Positions 1 to 9,445 of a DNA stretch of 64,000 bases are shown in pieces; position 1 is the stretch's first letter, and each line of letters opens with the position of its first letter. Source of the stretch: Pseudonocardia petroleophila (GTDB lineage Bacteria; Actinomycetota; Actinomycetes; Mycobacteriales; Pseudonocardiaceae). The position numbers and the translations under genes are program-made. The notes beneath the pieces were generated by a model that did no database searches, was not told where the DNA came from, and saw only the letters and a list, made by a program, of their open reading frames with translations. The DNA lies in assembly GCF_014235185.1 (NCBI RefSeq), contig NZ_CP060131.1, positions 317,501-381,500 of the forward strand, written 5' to 3'.

Positions 1-539
1 CGCAGGTAGCGGTCGTGCACGGCGGCGTCGGCGTACTTCTGGGGGTCGAGGACCCAGACCAGCACGTCGACGAGCGCGACGAGCCGGTCGACCTCCAGGC
101 GGTGCGCGACGACCGTCGAGTCGTGGTCGGGCAGGTCGAGCAGGACGAGGCCGGGCAGGTCGTCGGAGGCGACGTGGTGGCGGCGCGGGATCTCCAGCCA
201 GTCCAGCAGCGGGCCCGCGCCGTCGGCCCCCCACACCGCGGCGTGGGCCACGCCGGTGGTGGGGCGGCGGACGCCGACGGTGGAGACGTCGGCCCCGGTG
301 AGGGCGTTGAACAGCGAGGACTTGCCGCTCCCCGTCGCCCCGGCGAGCGCGACGACGGTGTGCGCCCCCGACAGCCGCAGCCGCTCCCCCGACCGCCGCG
401 CGAGCCGGCGCGCCGCGTCGAGCCGGGCCTCGTCGACGCGGCCGGTGCCCGCCTCCAGCACGCGGTCGAGCGCGCGCAGCCGGGCGGCGATGCCGGCCTC
501 GGCCGCGCTGCGCTCCTTCTCCACCCGCGTCGGGCTCAT
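1..539 (-). CDS. Dynamin-like / YfjP-type GTPase, N-terminal part
   Basis: Partial gene that runs off the left edge; about 179 residues of the N-terminus are present. After a charged helical stretch (residues 1-60) comes a P-loop GATGSGKSS at about 67-75 and a G3-like DLPDHD motif at about 135-140, which mark a P-loop GTPase of the dynamin/YfjP type. The ATG at 539 overlaps the stop of the GTPase gene to its right (ATGA), so the two are translationally coupled and probably act as a pair, as tandem bacterial dynamin-like proteins often do in membrane remodelling. The substrate and partner membranes are not visible. The C-terminal half lies outside the window. Confidence 0.85.
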   Translation of the reverse strand, partial: MSPTRVEKERSAAEAGIAARLRALDRVLEAGTGRVDEARLDAARRLARRSGERLRLSGAHTVVALAGATGSGKSSLFNALTGADVSTVGVRRPTTGVAHAAVWGADGAGPLLDWLEIPRRHHVASDDLPGLVLLDLPDHDSTVVAHRLEVDRLVALVDVLVWVLDPQKYADAAVHDRYL

Positions 540-2230
540 CGCGCACGCTCCACGGCCGCGGCCGCGCGTTCCAGCGCCGCGGCGTCGTCGGGATGGGTGG
601 CGTGGCGGTGCAGGAGCGCGGCGAAGCGGTCCTCCTCGCGGCCGAGCAGGGCGGCGACGCGGTCGAGCAGGTCGGCCCGGGCCCTGGCGGCCAGTGCGCG
701 CACGGCCTGGTCGCCGAACACGGCCTCCAGCACCTTCTGCGACAGCACGGTCGTGCCGCCGGCCACGGCGACCTCGATCGGCGGCGCGAGCACCGAGGTC
801 GTCGCGAACACCGCGATCATCACGACGAGCCCGGTCGCGTTCACGCCGTAGGCGGCCGCGCGGGCGGTGGTGCGGCGGTCGGCGCCCTCGCGGCGGACCA
901 GGTCGAGCACTGCGCCCTGCCAGTCGCGGACGGTGCGCTCGGCGTCGTCGCGGAAGCCGGGTGAGACGCGGTCGAGCCGCTCGTCGGACGCCTGCAGCAG
1001 CCCGGTGCCCGCGGCCCCCGACCGCCACGACGTCGCAGCGGCCTCCGCCGCGCGCCCGGCCGCGCTGTGCACGAGCAGCGCCACCCCCGACTCCAGCGCG
1101 ACCGTCAGGTCGCCGCCGGGCGCGGGGCGGCCCATGACCGCGGCGGTGAGGCGGTCGCGCCAGTGCCCGACCTTCGTCTGCAGCGTGCGCAGCAGCTCCC
1201 CCGTCCCGACGAACTCCTGCCAGCGGGCCAGCACCTCGCCGCGCAGCAGTGCGCCGTCGCGCATCCCCTCGTCGACCTCCTCGACCGCCGCCGCGTACGC
1301 CGTGCGGACGTCGGCGCGCAGCCGCGACGCCGCGTCGGACTGGGCGCGGGCGTGCTGCGCCAGGCCCGCCGCGCGCGGGCGCAGGCTGTCCAGCGCGCCG
1401 TCGAGGGTGCGGCGGATGACGGCGGCGCGGCCGGCGGCGTCGCGGGCGAGGTCGTCGAACCAGCGCCGGACCGGGGCGACGACGGCGTCCGGCAGCAGGC
1501 CGTCGACCAGCTCGCTCTCCGGGATCACGAACAGCGGCGCGGCGCCGAGGCCGTGCGCGACGAGCATCTCGTGCAGGTGCGCGGCGATCTCCCGCTCGGC
1601 CCCGGGCGGGACGCGGTCGAGCAGGACGGCCAGCGCGGTGCCGCGGGCGGCGGCGGTCTCCAGGACGTCCCACGGCACGGCGTCGGCGTAGCGGGCCGCG
1701 GTGGTGACGAACAGCCAGAGGTCGGCCGCGGCGAGGAGCTGCCCGGCGAGGCGGCGGTTGGCGGCGACGACCGAGTCGATGTCGGGGGCGTCGAGGAACG
1801 CCAGGCCGGGCGCGAGGGCGGTGGACCCGACGAGCTGCAGCGTCGCGTGGTCGGTGCCCGCGCCGGTGGTGCGGGTCAGCTCGGGCAGCACCCGGGTGTC
1901 GGCGAACCAGGCCGTGTCGGACGGGTGGCAGACCAGCACCGGGGAGCGGGTCGTCGGGCGCAGGACCCCGGACGGGGTGACCTGGGCCCGGACCAGGCTG
2001 TTGACCACCGTCGACTTGCCCGCGCCGGTGGACCCGCCCACGACGGTGAGCAGCGGGGCGTCGAGGCGGTCGAGGCGGGGCAGGACGTAGTCGTCGAGCT
2101 GGTGGACGAGATCGACGCGCTCGCGGCGGGCCCGCTCGGCCCCCGGCACGTCCAGGGCGAACCCGGCGCCCGCCGCGGTGTCGCGCAGGGCGCGGAGTGC
2201 CGCGACGAGTGATCCCCCGTCGGCCTGCAT
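536..2230 (-). CDS. Dynamin-family GTPase with C-terminal membrane segment
   Basis: A 564-residue GTPase. The P-loop GGSTGAGKS is at about 65-73, followed by a switch I-like RPTTRSP and a G3 motif DAPDID. The middle is Ala/Arg-rich and helical, as expected for a dynamin stalk. Near residues 465-495 a hydrophobic stretch (start GLVVMIAVFATT) could insert in the membrane. The ATG at 2230 is the first plausible start, and the stop overlaps the start of the next GTPase (TCAT on the plus strand, 536-539). The paired arrangement suggests two GTPases working together at the inner membrane; this is family inference, and no cargo can be deduced. Confidence 0.85.
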   Translation of the reverse strand: MQADGGSLVAALRALRDTAAGAGFALDVPGAERARRERVDLVHQLDDYVLPRLDRLDAPLLTVVGGSTGAGKSTVVNSLVRAQVTPSGVLRPTTRSPVLVCHPSDTAWFADTRVLPELTRTTGAGTDHATLQLVGSTALAPGLAFLDAPDIDSVVAANRRLAGQLLAAADLWLFVTTAARYADAVPWDVLETAAARGTALAVLLDRVPPGAEREIAAHLHEMLVAHGLGAAPLFVIPESELVDGLLPDAVVAPVRRWFDDLARDAAGRAAVIRRTLDGALDSLRPRAAGLAQHARAQSDAASRLRADVRTAYAAAVEEVDEGMRDGALLRGEVLARWQEFVGTGELLRTLQTKVGHWRDRLTAAVMGRPAPGGDLTVALESGVALLVHSAAGRAAEAAATSWRSGAAGTGLLQASDERLDRVSPGFRDDAERTVRDWQGAVLDLVRREGADRRTTARAAAYGVNATGLVVMIAVFATTSVLAPPIEVAVAGGTTVLSQKVLEAVFGDQAVRALAARARADLLDRVAALLGREEDRFAALLHRHATHPDDAAALERAAAAVERAR

Positions 2231-2511
2231 GTCCCCGCCCCCCGCCCGTGCCGATCCGGCCCGCGGAGCGTACGCGGGTCGGGTGGTGGTGTTCGCGCTC
2301 AGGCGCGCGGCGCGGTCCCGTCGTCGTGCTCGCGCCGACGGCTGTTCCGCGGCTCTCGCACGGCGACGGTTGGTCCTGGGTCGGGGCCGGGCAGCCGTCT
2401 CCCGACGTGCTGGGGTGCTGTCGGGAGGGGGTGCTGCCGCGCCGCTTCCGGTCCTCGCCGCCTGGCGGCGACTGCGGTCCGGGTCGGCTTGCCACCGGAT
2501 CCCGGGGTCAC
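2231..2511. other. Intergenic region without a gene
   Basis: About 280 bases between the divergent GTPase and HNH genes. Open frames cross it on both strands, but none has a plausible start, a Shine-Dalgarno site or a recognisable protein. It presumably holds the promoter of the leftward GTPase operon; I saw no convincing -35/-10 pair and no stable hairpin. The segment from 2512 onward belongs to the duplicated HNH unit. Confidence 0.5.
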
Positions 2512-3874
2512 GTGTGCTACTGCACCTTTCTTCGGTCGATTCGTCGGTCTGCCCACGTCAGGCCGATAGAATCGAACGCATGTTCCCATCCGTCCTCGAT
2601 CCCGGTCCATCGCCGGGTTCTTTGTCCGAGGCCGGTCCCTCCGGGACGTTCGGGCTCGAACTCGATCTCACCACTAGCGATCTCAGACTGTTGTCCGATG
2701 CCGATCTGATGGATGCCGTGGTGGGTTTCGAGGCAATGGTGTCGTGGGCTGCGGCTCGGCAGTTCGCGGTTCTGGCCGAGTTCTCCCGGCGGGGTGGGGA
2801 CGGATCCATCCGGCCGGTGACCTCTGCGGTCCCGGCGCGGGAGTGGGCCGGGACCGAGGTGGCCATGGCGCTCACGCTGTCGCCGGGGGCCGGGGAGGTG
2901 CGGCTCGCCCAGGCGATCCGGCTCGACGGGGTGCTCCGGCCGACCCGGGACCTGCTGGAAGCCGGCCGGCTCGATGTGTCGCGGGTGCGGTTGATCCTGG
3001 ACCGGCTCGCCGTGGTCTCCGACCATCACGCTGCCGTGGTGCAGGAGCGGGTGCTGCCTGCGGCACCCGATCAGACGTGGGCGCAGTTGTCCGCGGCGCT
3101 GCGCCGGGCGATCCTCGCCGTCGACCCGGACGGGGCCGCGGAACACCATCAGGCGGCGCAGAAGGAACGCCGGGTGGATGTGTTCCCGGGTGAGGACGGG
3201 ATGGCGACGGTGTGGGCGCGGATGTCGGCGCCGGAGGCGGCGTCGTCGTTCCAGTGGCTGACCCGTCTGGCCCGCGGCATGGGTGTGGAGGACCCGCGGA
3301 CGCTGGGCCAGCGCCGCGCCGACCTCGCCGCCGCCGCACTCACCGGGAAGCTGATCATCCGCGACCCCGGCGCGACCGACGTCGTGGCCACGGCTCCGGT
3401 GACGCCGGGGAAGCCGTTGATCACCGTCGTGGTCCCCCACTCCACGTTGATCGGGGCGGAGGACGAGCCGTGTGAGATCGCCGGGTACGGCCCGATCCCG
3501 GCCCATCTGGCCCGGGACGTGGCCGCGGACGCGGTGTGGCGGCGCCTGGTCACCGATCCGCTGACCGGGGCGGTCCTCGACCACGGACGCACCACCTACC
3601 GACCACCCGCCGTGCTGGCCGACCACGTCCGGGCCCGGGACCTCACCTGTCGGGCTCCGGGCTGCCGCCGGGCCGCGACCACCTGCGAGTTGGACCACGT
3701 GATGCCCTGGCAGGACGAGGGCACCACCAGCGAGGACAACCTGGTCTGTCTGTGCACCGCGCACCACGACCTGAAGGAGCAGCCGGGCTGGCAGGTCACC
3801 CTGCACCCGGACCGGTCACTGGAATGGACCACCCCGACCGGACACACCTACCGCACCGAACCCCACGACCACCG
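2512..3874 (+). repeat. Copy 1 of duplicated 13E12-type HNH unit (promoter plus gene)
   Basis: This stretch is near-identical to 42185-43544 in the same orientation about 39.7 kb away. The shared sequence starts about 68 bases before the ATG (GTGTGCTACTGCACCTTT) and runs to the codons for the final HDHR of copy 2. Only small indels separate them (a net difference of three bases). No inverted ends or target duplications are visible, so it is a gene-plus-promoter duplication, not a simple insertion sequence. Confidence 0.85.
2567..2572 (+). promoter_or_regulatory. Predicted -10 element, leaderless HNH transcript
   Basis: TAGAAT lies seven bases upstream of the ATG at 2580 and is kept exactly at 42240-42245 in the second copy, with the same spacing. 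There is no Shine-Dalgarno sequence, so transcription probably starts at or next to the A of ATG (leaderless mRNA). No good -35 hexamer is seen. Confidence 0.5.
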
Positions 3875-4058
3875 GCCCCGACAGGGCCCGCCCCACAGCG
3901 CGCGTCGGGCCGCGGCGACGACCCCGGACGGCCGGGAGGAGCCGCGGCGCGGACGACCGACACCACCCCAGCGCCCGCCGCACCCACCGCGGCGCGACAC
4001 CGGGACATCCGCAGGACCACTGCCCTACCCTGGCGCCGTGCAGGCGCGCGATGGCTGA
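2580..4058 (+). CDS. 13E12-type DUF222 / HNH endonuclease domain protein (copy 1)
   Basis: A 492-residue protein: an N-terminal DUF222 domain (about 1-330), then a cysteine-containing HNH nuclease motif around 356-405 (CRAPGC, then CELDHV, then NLVCLCTAHHD). This is the 13E12 repeat family known from mycobacteria and other actinobacteria; its biological role is not established. The ATG at 2580 is preferred to upstream in-frame starts because the same start, promoter and spacing are kept in the paralogue at 42253. Compared with that paralogue, which stops after HDHR, this copy reads on for about 60 low-complexity Pro/Arg-rich residues into the start of the next gene. That suggests loss of the ancestral stop codon. 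Confidence 0.88.
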   Translation: MFPSVLDPGPSPGSLSEAGPSGTFGLELDLTTSDLRLLSDADLMDAVVGFEAMVSWAAARQFAVLAEFSRRGGDGSIRPVTSAVPAREWAGTEVAMALTLSPGAGEVRLAQAIRLDGVLRPTRDLLEAGRLDVSRVRLILDRLAVVSDHHAAVVQERVLPAAPDQTWAQLSAALRRAILAVDPDGAAEHHQAAQKERRVDVFPGEDGMATVWARMSAPEAASSFQWLTRLARGMGVEDPRTLGQRRADLAAAALTGKLIIRDPGATDVVATAPVTPGKPLITVVVPHSTLIGAEDEPCEIAGYGPIPAHLARDVAADAVWRRLVTDPLTGAVLDHGRTTYRPPAVLADHVRARDLTCRAPGCRRAATTCELDHVMPWQDEGTTSEDNLVCLCTAHHDLKEQPGWQVTLHPDRSLEWTTPTGHTYRTEPHDHRPRQGPPHSARRAAATTPDGREEPRRGRPTPPQRPPHPPRRDTGTSAGPLPYPGAVQARDG

Positions 4059-4407
4059 CGCGGAGGACGTCCGACGGCTGGCGCTGGCCCTGGACGGCGT
4101 CGAGGAGATCGACAGTGCGGGCTTCGACTTCCGGGTGGGCGGGCGGGGGTTCGTGTGGTCCTACCCGGAGCGGGTGCCGGGCCGGCGCCGGGAGATCCGC
4201 ACCGACATCGCGGTGCTCTACGTCGGTGACGAGGCGGAGAAGCAGGCCCTGCTGCTCGGCGAGCCCGACCTGTTCTTCACCACCCCGGGCTACGACGGGT
4301 TCGCGCTCGTGATGGTCCGGCTGGAACGGGTGGACGTCGCCCGGCTCGAAGAGTTGATCGAGGACGCCTGGCGGATGCGGTCCGAGGGGACCGTCCCCGG
4401 CCGATAG
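4051..4407 (+). CDS. MmcQ/YjbR-like small protein
   Basis: A 118-residue protein that resembles the MmcQ/YjbR family (CyaY-like fold, sometimes described as DNA-binding). The usual pattern is visible: an N-terminal helix (DVRRLALALDGVEE), a short beta core, then TPGYDGFALVMVRL and a final helix with an EDAWRMR segment. The ATG at 4051 overlaps the 3' end of the HNH gene by eight bases; that overlap arises from the HNH C-terminal extension and need not mean a shared function. The role is unknown. Confidence 0.75.
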   Translation: MADAEDVRRLALALDGVEEIDSAGFDFRVGGRGFVWSYPERVPGRRREIRTDIAVLYVGDEAEKQALLLGEPDLFFTTPGYDGFALVMVRLERVDVARLEELIEDAWRMRSEGTVPGR

Positions 4408-4431
4408 CCTGACCCACCGGAGGGCGGGTGC

Positions 4432-5451
4432 ATGGCGAGGCCGAAGCAGGATCGAGAGCCGTCGATGTTCGACGTCGCGCGGGTCGCGGGCGTCTCGCAC
4501 CAGACCGTCTCGCGGGTGCTCAACGACCACCCCAACGTGCGCGCCGAGACCCGCTCCCGGGTGCAGGCGGCGATCGCGGAGCTGGGCTACCGGCGCAACG
4601 ACGCCGCCCGCGCGCTGGCCACCGGGAAGTCGCGGGTGCTGGGGGTCGTGGCGCCGCGGTCGACGCTGTTCGGGCCGGTGTCGATGCTGGCCGCGTTCGA
4701 CGAGCGGGCGGCCGCGGCCGGGTTCAGCGTCAGCATCGGGCAGGTCCGGGCGCTGGACCGGCCCGCGATCGACGAGGCGGTGCAGCGCCACCTGGACCAG
4801 CGCGTCGCCGGCCTGGTGGTGCTGGCCCCGGTGATCGCACTGGACGGCGCGCTGGACCACCTGCCCACCGACGTCCCGCACGTCCTCATCAACGGCGACC
4901 CGGTCCGCGGCGGCGCGTCGGTGCGGGTCGACCAGGTGGCGGGGGCGCGGCTGGCGACCCGGCACCTGCTCGACGCGGGGCACCGGACGGTGTGGCACGT
5001 GTCGGGCCCCGACGACTGGTTCGACGCGGCCGGGCGCGTCGCGGGCTGGGACGCCGAGCTGCGGGCGGCCGGGATCGTGCCGCCGCCCCCGGTCGCGGGT
5101 GACTGGAGCGCGGCCTCGGGGTACCGGGCGGGCGAGCTGCTCGGCCGGATGCCGGAGGTCACCGCGATCTTCGCGGCCAACGACGCGATGGCGATGGGCG
5201 TGCTGCGGGCGCTGTCGGAGCTGGGGCGGGCGGTGCCGCACGACGTCAGCGTCGTCGGCTTCGACGACGCACCCGAGTCGGGCTACCTCGTCCCGCCCCT
5301 GACCACGGTCCGCCAGGACTTCGACGCCGTGGCGCACGAGGCACTGGGCCTGCTGCTGGAGCAGCTGGAGAGCCGCGGCGGGCCGCGCCGGGTCGAGGTG
5401 CCGCCGACCCTCGTCGAGCGGTCCAGCGTCGCCCCGCCGCCCGGGGACTGA
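4432..5451 (+). CDS. LacI-family regulator, probable arabinose operon repressor
   Basis: A 339-residue LacI/GalR regulator: N-terminal helix-turn-helix (MFDVARVAGVSHQTVSRV, about 12-29), hinge helix (NDAARALATGKS), then a periplasmic-binding-protein-like sugar domain ending in the usual GFDDAPESGYLVPPLTTVRQ block. It lies just upstream of araB in the same direction, and two direct LacI-type operators (5477-5505) follow within 60 bases of its stop. It most likely represses the arabinose genes and is released by L-arabinose or a derivative. The recognition helix is identical to that of the second LacI gene at 14323, so both may read the same operators. Confidence 0.9.
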   Translation: MARPKQDREPSMFDVARVAGVSHQTVSRVLNDHPNVRAETRSRVQAAIAELGYRRNDAARALATGKSRVLGVVAPRSTLFGPVSMLAAFDERAAAAGFSVSIGQVRALDRPAIDEAVQRHLDQRVAGLVVLAPVIALDGALDHLPTDVPHVLINGDPVRGGASVRVDQVAGARLATRHLLDAGHRTVWHVSGPDDWFDAAGRVAGWDAELRAAGIVPPPPVAGDWSAASGYRAGELLGRMPEVTAIFAANDAMAMGVLRALSELGRAVPHDVSVVGFDDAPESGYLVPPLTTVRQDFDAVAHEALGLLLEQLESRGGPRRVEVPPTLVERSSVAPPPGD

Positions 5452-5465
5452 CCCGCCGACGACTC

Positions 5466-5505
5466 TTGACATTCCCCGTTAGCGCTCACATTGTTAGCGC
5501 TCACA
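5466..5505 (+). promoter_or_regulatory. araBDA promoter with two tandem LacI-type operators
   Basis: A perfect TTGACA -35 (5466-5471) is followed by two 14-base operators, CGTTAGCGCTCACA (5477-5490) and TGTTAGCGCTCACA (5492-5505), spaced 15 bases apart. Both contain the AGCGCT palindromic core typical of LacI-family sites. The first lies between -35 and the weak -10 (about 5489-5494), so a bound repressor would block RNA polymerase. The araB start is 30 bases downstream. Confidence 0.8.
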
Positions 5506-5536
5506 GACAGAGTCGTCGGACCCGGGGGCAGCATCC

Positions 5537-7243
5537 GTGAGCGCAGGACCCATGACCGCAGGACCACCGTCGCCGGAGCGCGCGATCGTCGTCGGTGTCG
5601 ACTTCGGGACGCTGTCGGGCCGGGCGCTCGTCGTGCGCGCCCACGACGGCGCCGAGCTCGGCTCCGCGGTGCACGCCTACCCGCACGGCTCGGTGGAGCG
5701 GACGCTCCCCGCCACCGGCGCGACCCTGCCACCGGACTGGGCGCTGCAGGTCCCGGCCGACTGGATCGAGGTGCTGGCCACCGCGGTGCCCGCCGCGATC
5801 GCCGCGGCCGGGGTGGACCCGGCCGACGTCGTCGGGATCGCCACCGACTTCACCGCCTGCACGATCCTGCCGACGCTCACCGACGGCACACCGCTGTGCG
5901 AGCTGCCCGACCTGCGCACCGTCCCGCACGCCTACCCCAAGCTGTGGAAGCACCACGCGGCGCAGCCGCACGCCGACCGGATCAACCGGGTCGCCGCCGA
6001 GCGCGGGGAGAAGTGGCTGGCGCGCTACGGGGGGCGGATCTCCAGCGAGTGGGAGTTCGCCAAGGCGCTGCAGCTGCTGGAGGAGGCACCCGGGGTCTAC
6101 GCCCGCACCGAGCGCTGGGTCGAGGCGGCCGACTGGATCGTCTGGCAGCTGTGCGGCACCTACCTGCGCAACTCCTGCACCGCCGGCTACAAGGGGATCC
6201 TGCAGGACGGCGCGTACCCCGACCCGGACTTCCTCGCAGAGCTGAACCCGGGGTTCGCCGGCTTCGTCACCGACAAGCTCGACCAGCCCCTCGGCGCGCT
6301 CGGCGCGCGTGCGGGCGGGCTCACCGCGCAGGCCGCAGCCTGGACCGGGCTGCCCGAGGGGATCGCGGTCGCCGTCGGCAACGTCGACGCGCACGTCACC
6401 GCGCCCGCGGCGGCGTCGGTCGAGCCGGGACAGATGGTCGCGATCATGGGCACCTCGACGTGCCACGTGATGGTCTCCGACCGGCTCGGCGAGGTGCCGG
6501 GCATGTGCGGCGTCGTCGACGGCGGGATCGTCGAGGGGCTGTGGGGCTACGAGGCCGGACAGTCCGGCGTCGGCGACATCTTCGGCTGGTTCGTCGACAC
6601 CTGCGTGCCGCCCGCGTACCACGACCAGGCGGCGGCCCGCGGGATCGGCGTGCACGAGCTGCTCACCGAGCTGGCCGCCGACCTGGCCGTCGGCGAGCAC
6701 GGGCTCGTCGCGCTGGACTGGCACCTGGGCAACCGGTCGGTCCTCGTCGACCACGACCTGTCCGGGCTCGTCGTCGGCCAGACGCTCGCGACCCGCCCCG
6801 AGCACACCTACCGGGCGCTGCTGGAGGCCACCGCGTTCGGCACGCGCACGATCGTCGAGGCGTTCGAGACGGCGGGCGTGCCGGTCGCGGAGCTCGTCGT
6901 CGCGGGCGGGCTGCTGCGCAACCGCCTGCTCATGCAGATCTACGCCGACGTGTGCCGGCGCCCGCTGTCGGTGATCGGCTCCGAGCAGGGGCCCGCGCTG
7001 GGCTCGGCGATCCACGCCGCCGTCGCCGCCGGCTGCCACCCCGACGTGACCGCCGCCGCCGCCGCGATGGGCCGCGTGCACCGCGCGGTGCACACCCCCG
7101 ACCCGGCAGCGGCCGCCGTCTACGACGAGCTCTACGCCGAGTACACCGCCCTGCACGACCACTTCGGCCGCGGCGGCTCCGACGTCATGCACCGCCTGCG
7201 CGCGCTGCGGACGCGCGTCGTCACCGAGAGGGAGAACCGTTGA
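5537..7243 (+). CDS. araB: Ribulokinase
   Basis: A 568-residue FGGY-family sugar kinase, the usual length of AraB. It phosphorylates L-ribulose with ATP to L-ribulose 5-phosphate in the cytoplasm. The N-terminal phosphate loop reads [16 protein letters not shown], with FTACTILP and CTAGYKGI further on. The C-terminal ATPase half has GNVDAH, MGTSTCH and [18 protein letters not shown] at 5537 is taken as the start; an in-frame ATG at 5552 is nearly as good. It is the first gene of an araB-araD-araA operon downstream of the LacI operators. The next gene starts inside its stop codon. Confidence 0.93.
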   Translation: MSAGPMTAGPPSPERAIVVGVDFGTLSGRALVVRAHDGAELGSAVHAYPHGSVERTLPATGATLPPDWALQVPADWIEVLATAVPAAIAAAGVDPADVVGIATDFTACTILPTLTDGTPLCELPDLRTVPHAYPKLWKHHAAQPHADRINRVAAERGEKWLARYGGRISSEWEFAKALQLLEEAPGVYARTERWVEAADWIVWQLCGTYLRNSCTAGYKGILQDGAYPDPDFLAELNPGFAGFVTDKLDQPLGALGARAGGLTAQAAAWTGLPEGIAVAVGNVDAHVTAPAAASVEPGQMVAIMGTSTCHVMVSDRLGEVPGMCGVVDGGIVEGLWGYEAGQSGVGDIFGWFVDTCVPPAYHDQAAARGIGVHELLTELAADLAVGEHGLVALDWHLGNRSVLVDHDLSGLVVGQTLATRPEHTYRALLEATAFGTRTIVEAFETAGVPVAELVVAGGLLRNRLLMQIYADVCRRPLSVIGSEQGPALGSAIHAAVAAGCHPDVTAAAAAMGRVHRAVHTPDPAAAAVYDELYAEYTALHDHFGRGGSDVMHRLRALRTRVVTERENR

Positions 7244-7926
7244 AGAACACCGTCGACGCGTTGCGCGAGCAGGTGTGCGCCCTGCACGCCGAGCTCGTCC
7301 GCTACGGGCTGGTCGTCTGGACCGCGGGGAACGTCTCGGCCCGCGTCCCCGGCCACGACCTGTTCGTCATCAAGCCCAGCGGCGTCTCCTACGACGACCT
7401 GACGCCCGCGTCGATCGTCGTGTGCGACCTCGACGGCGAGCTGGTCGAGGGCGACTGGGCCGGGGGCGACCTGCGCCCGTCCAGCGACACCGCCGCGCAC
7501 GCCCACGTCTACCGGCACATGGCGCACGTCGGCGGCGTCGTGCACACCCACTCCACGTACGCGAGCGCGTGGGCCGCGCACGGCCGCGCGGTCCCGTGCG
7601 CGCTGACCGCCATGGCCGACGAGTTCGGCGGGGAGATCCCGCTCGGCCCGTTCGCCCGCATCGGCGACGACAGCATCGGGCGCGCGGTGGTCGAGACGCT
7701 GTCCGGGCACCGCTCCCCCGCGGTGATCATGCGCAACCACGGCGTGTTCAGCATCGGCCGCGACGCGCTGGCGGCGGTCAAGGCCGCCGTGATGTGCGAG
7801 GACGTCGCCCGCACCACCCACCACGCCGTCGCGCTCGGGGCGCTGTCACCGCTGCCGCAGGACGACGTCGACGCGCTGTTCGACCGCTACCAGAACGCCT
7901 ACGGCCAGCAGGGAGCCACCGCATGA
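7240..7926 (+). CDS. araD: L-ribulose-5-phosphate 4-epimerase
   Basis: A 228-residue class II aldolase/epimerase converting L-ribulose 5-phosphate to D-xylulose 5-phosphate. Motifs: GNVSAR and [10 protein letters not shown] (substrate binding), the metal-binding VHTHSTYA near residues 100-107, and RNHGVFSIG near 168. The start is the rare codon TTG at 7240, overlapping the araB stop (TTGA). A purine-rich Shine-Dalgarno (GAGAGGGAG) ends about seven bases upstream, and no ATG or GTG in frame would leave an intact N-terminus. The TTG start and overlap suggest expression strictly coupled to araB. The stop overlaps araA by ATGA. Confidence 0.92.
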   Translation: MKNTVDALREQVCALHAELVRYGLVVWTAGNVSARVPGHDLFVIKPSGVSYDDLTPASIVVCDLDGELVEGDWAGGDLRPSSDTAAHAHVYRHMAHVGGVVHTHSTYASAWAAHGRAVPCALTAMADEFGGEIPLGPFARIGDDSIGRAVVETLSGHRSPAVIMRNHGVFSIGRDALAAVKAAVMCEDVARTTHHAVALGALSPLPQDDVDALFDRYQNAYGQQGATA

Positions 7927-9413
7927 GAACCGTCCGCTTCCTCACCGGCAGCCAGGGCCTCTACGGCGAGGACACCCTCGCCCAGGTCGCCGCGCAGAGC
8001 CAGGAGATTGTCAAGCTGCTCGACGCGGCCGGCACCGTTCCCGCGTCGGTCGTCTGGCAGCCCGTGCTCACCGACTCCGCGGGGATCGCGCGGGCGATGT
8101 CCGACGCCGACACCGACCCGGACTGCATCGGCGTGATCGCCTGGATGCACACCTTCTCCCCCGCGCGCATGTGGATCCACGGGCTCGACGCGCTGCGCAA
8201 GCCGCTGCTGCACCTGCACACGCAGGCCAACGAGGCGCTGCCGTGGGCGTCGATCGACATGGACTTCATGAACCTCAACCAGGCCGCGCACGGCGACCGC
8301 GAGTTCGGCTACGTGACGGCGCGGATGAACGTCGCCCGCACCGTCGTGGCCGGGCACGCGAGCGACCCGATCGTGCAGAGCCGGGTCGGGTCGTGGGCGC
8401 GGGCCGCGCTGGGCTGGCACGAGGTCCGGACGCTGCGCCTGGCCCGCTTCGGCGACACCATGCGCGACGTCGCCGTGACCGAGGGGGACCGCACCGAGGC
8501 GCAGTGGCGCTGGGGCGTCACCGTCAACGGCTACGCCGTGACCGACCTCGCCGACGCGGTGCACGCGAGCACCGACTCCGAGGTCGACCGCCTGGTCGCG
8601 GAGTACGCCGACCGCTACGACCTGGTGCCCGAGCTGCGCCGCGGCGCGGAGCGGCACGACGCGCTGCGCTACTCCGCGCGGATCGAGCTGGGCCTGCGCG
8701 CCAGGCTCGACGAGTGCGGCGCGAAGGCGTTCACGACGAACTTCGAGGACCTCGGCGCGCTGCGCCAGCTGCCGGGGATGGCCGTGCAGCGCCTGATGCA
8801 GGACGGCTACGGCTTCGCGGGCGAGGGCGACTGGAAGACCGCGATGCTGCTGCGCACGCTCAAGGTCGCCGCCACCGGGCTGCCCGGCGGCACGTCGTTC
8901 ATGGAGGACTACACCTACCACCTGGGCCCCGGCACGCCCCGCGTGCTCGGCGCGCACATGCTGGAGGTCTGCCCGACCCTGACGACCGGCACGCCGCGGG
9001 TGGAGATCCACCCCCTGGGCATCGGCGGGCGCGAGGACCCGGTGCGGATGGTGTTCGACGCCGACCCGGGCCCGGGCGTCGTCGTCGGGATGTCCGACGT
9101 CGGCGACCGCTTCCGGATGGTGCTCAACGAGGTCGACCTCGTCGCCCCCGACGAGCCGCTGCCGAACCTGCCGGTCGCGCGGGCCGTCTGGGAGCCCCAG
9201 CCGGACCTGCGCACGTCGGCGGAGACCTGGATCCTCGCCGGCGCGCCCCACCACACGGTGCTCTCGACGGCGCTGGGCACGGCCGAGGTGGCCGAGCTGA
9301 CCGAGATCGCGCGCACCGAGCTGCTCGTGATCGACGAGGACACGACCCCGCGCCGGTTCCTCCGGGAGATGCGCTGGAACGCCGCCTACCACCGCCTCGC
9401 GATCGGGTTCTGA
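7923..9413 (+). CDS. araA: L-arabinose isomerase
   Basis: A 496-residue isomerase (E. coli AraA is 500) converting L-arabinose to L-ribulose, the first step of the pathway. Visible motifs: the N-terminal [33 protein letters not shown], the metal-site region [11 protein letters not shown] with SFMEDYTYH, then HMLEVCP and the late APHHTVLS holding conserved His. It needs a divalent metal, usually Mn2+. The ATG overlaps the araD stop. The gene order B-D-A puts all three catabolic enzymes on one transcript. The product D-xylulose 5-phosphate would enter the pentose phosphate pathway. Confidence 0.95.
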   Translation: MRTVRFLTGSQGLYGEDTLAQVAAQSQEIVKLLDAAGTVPASVVWQPVLTDSAGIARAMSDADTDPDCIGVIAWMHTFSPARMWIHGLDALRKPLLHLHTQANEALPWASIDMDFMNLNQAAHGDREFGYVTARMNVARTVVAGHASDPIVQSRVGSWARAALGWHEVRTLRLARFGDTMRDVAVTEGDRTEAQWRWGVTVNGYAVTDLADAVHASTDSEVDRLVAEYADRYDLVPELRRGAERHDALRYSARIELGLRARLDECGAKAFTTNFEDLGALRQLPGMAVQRLMQDGYGFAGEGDWKTAMLLRTLKVAATGLPGGTSFMEDYTYHLGPGTPRVLGAHMLEVCPTLTTGTPRVEIHPLGIGGREDPVRMVFDADPGPGVVVGMSDVGDRFRMVLNEVDLVAPDEPLPNLPVARAVWEPQPDLRTSAETWILAGAPHHTVLSTALGTAEVAELTEIARTELLVIDEDTTPRRFLREMRWNAAYHRLAIGF

Positions 9414-9445
9414 CCCGGACGGGGACCGCCGTTGCCGAGTTGTGA

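Noticed and set aside
2517..3806. Long antisense open frame opposite HNH copy 1 (and the same at 42190-43476)
   Set aside because: Exists in both copies only because the sense genes are near-identical; composition is Arg/Pro/His-rich with no domain, as for frames opposite GC-rich genes.
2512..3874. Insertion sequence or transposon
   Set aside because: No transposase, terminal inverted repeats or target duplications; the duplicated unit is a DUF222/HNH gene with its promoter.
3796..5472. 558-codon minus-strand frame across the YjbR and LacI genes
   Set aside because: Runs opposite three clear genes; sequence is low-complexity Arg/Pro/Val; no plausible ribosome site.
5552..5554. ATG as araB start
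   Set aside because: Equally acceptable, but the GTG at 5537 keeps a better distance to the operator region; no strong Shine-Dalgarno separates them, so only the longer form is listed.
5491..7236. Apparent fusion of a long frame with AraD
   Set aside because: The part before 7240 is an alternate frame of araB; only the TTG start at 7240 onward is AraD-like.
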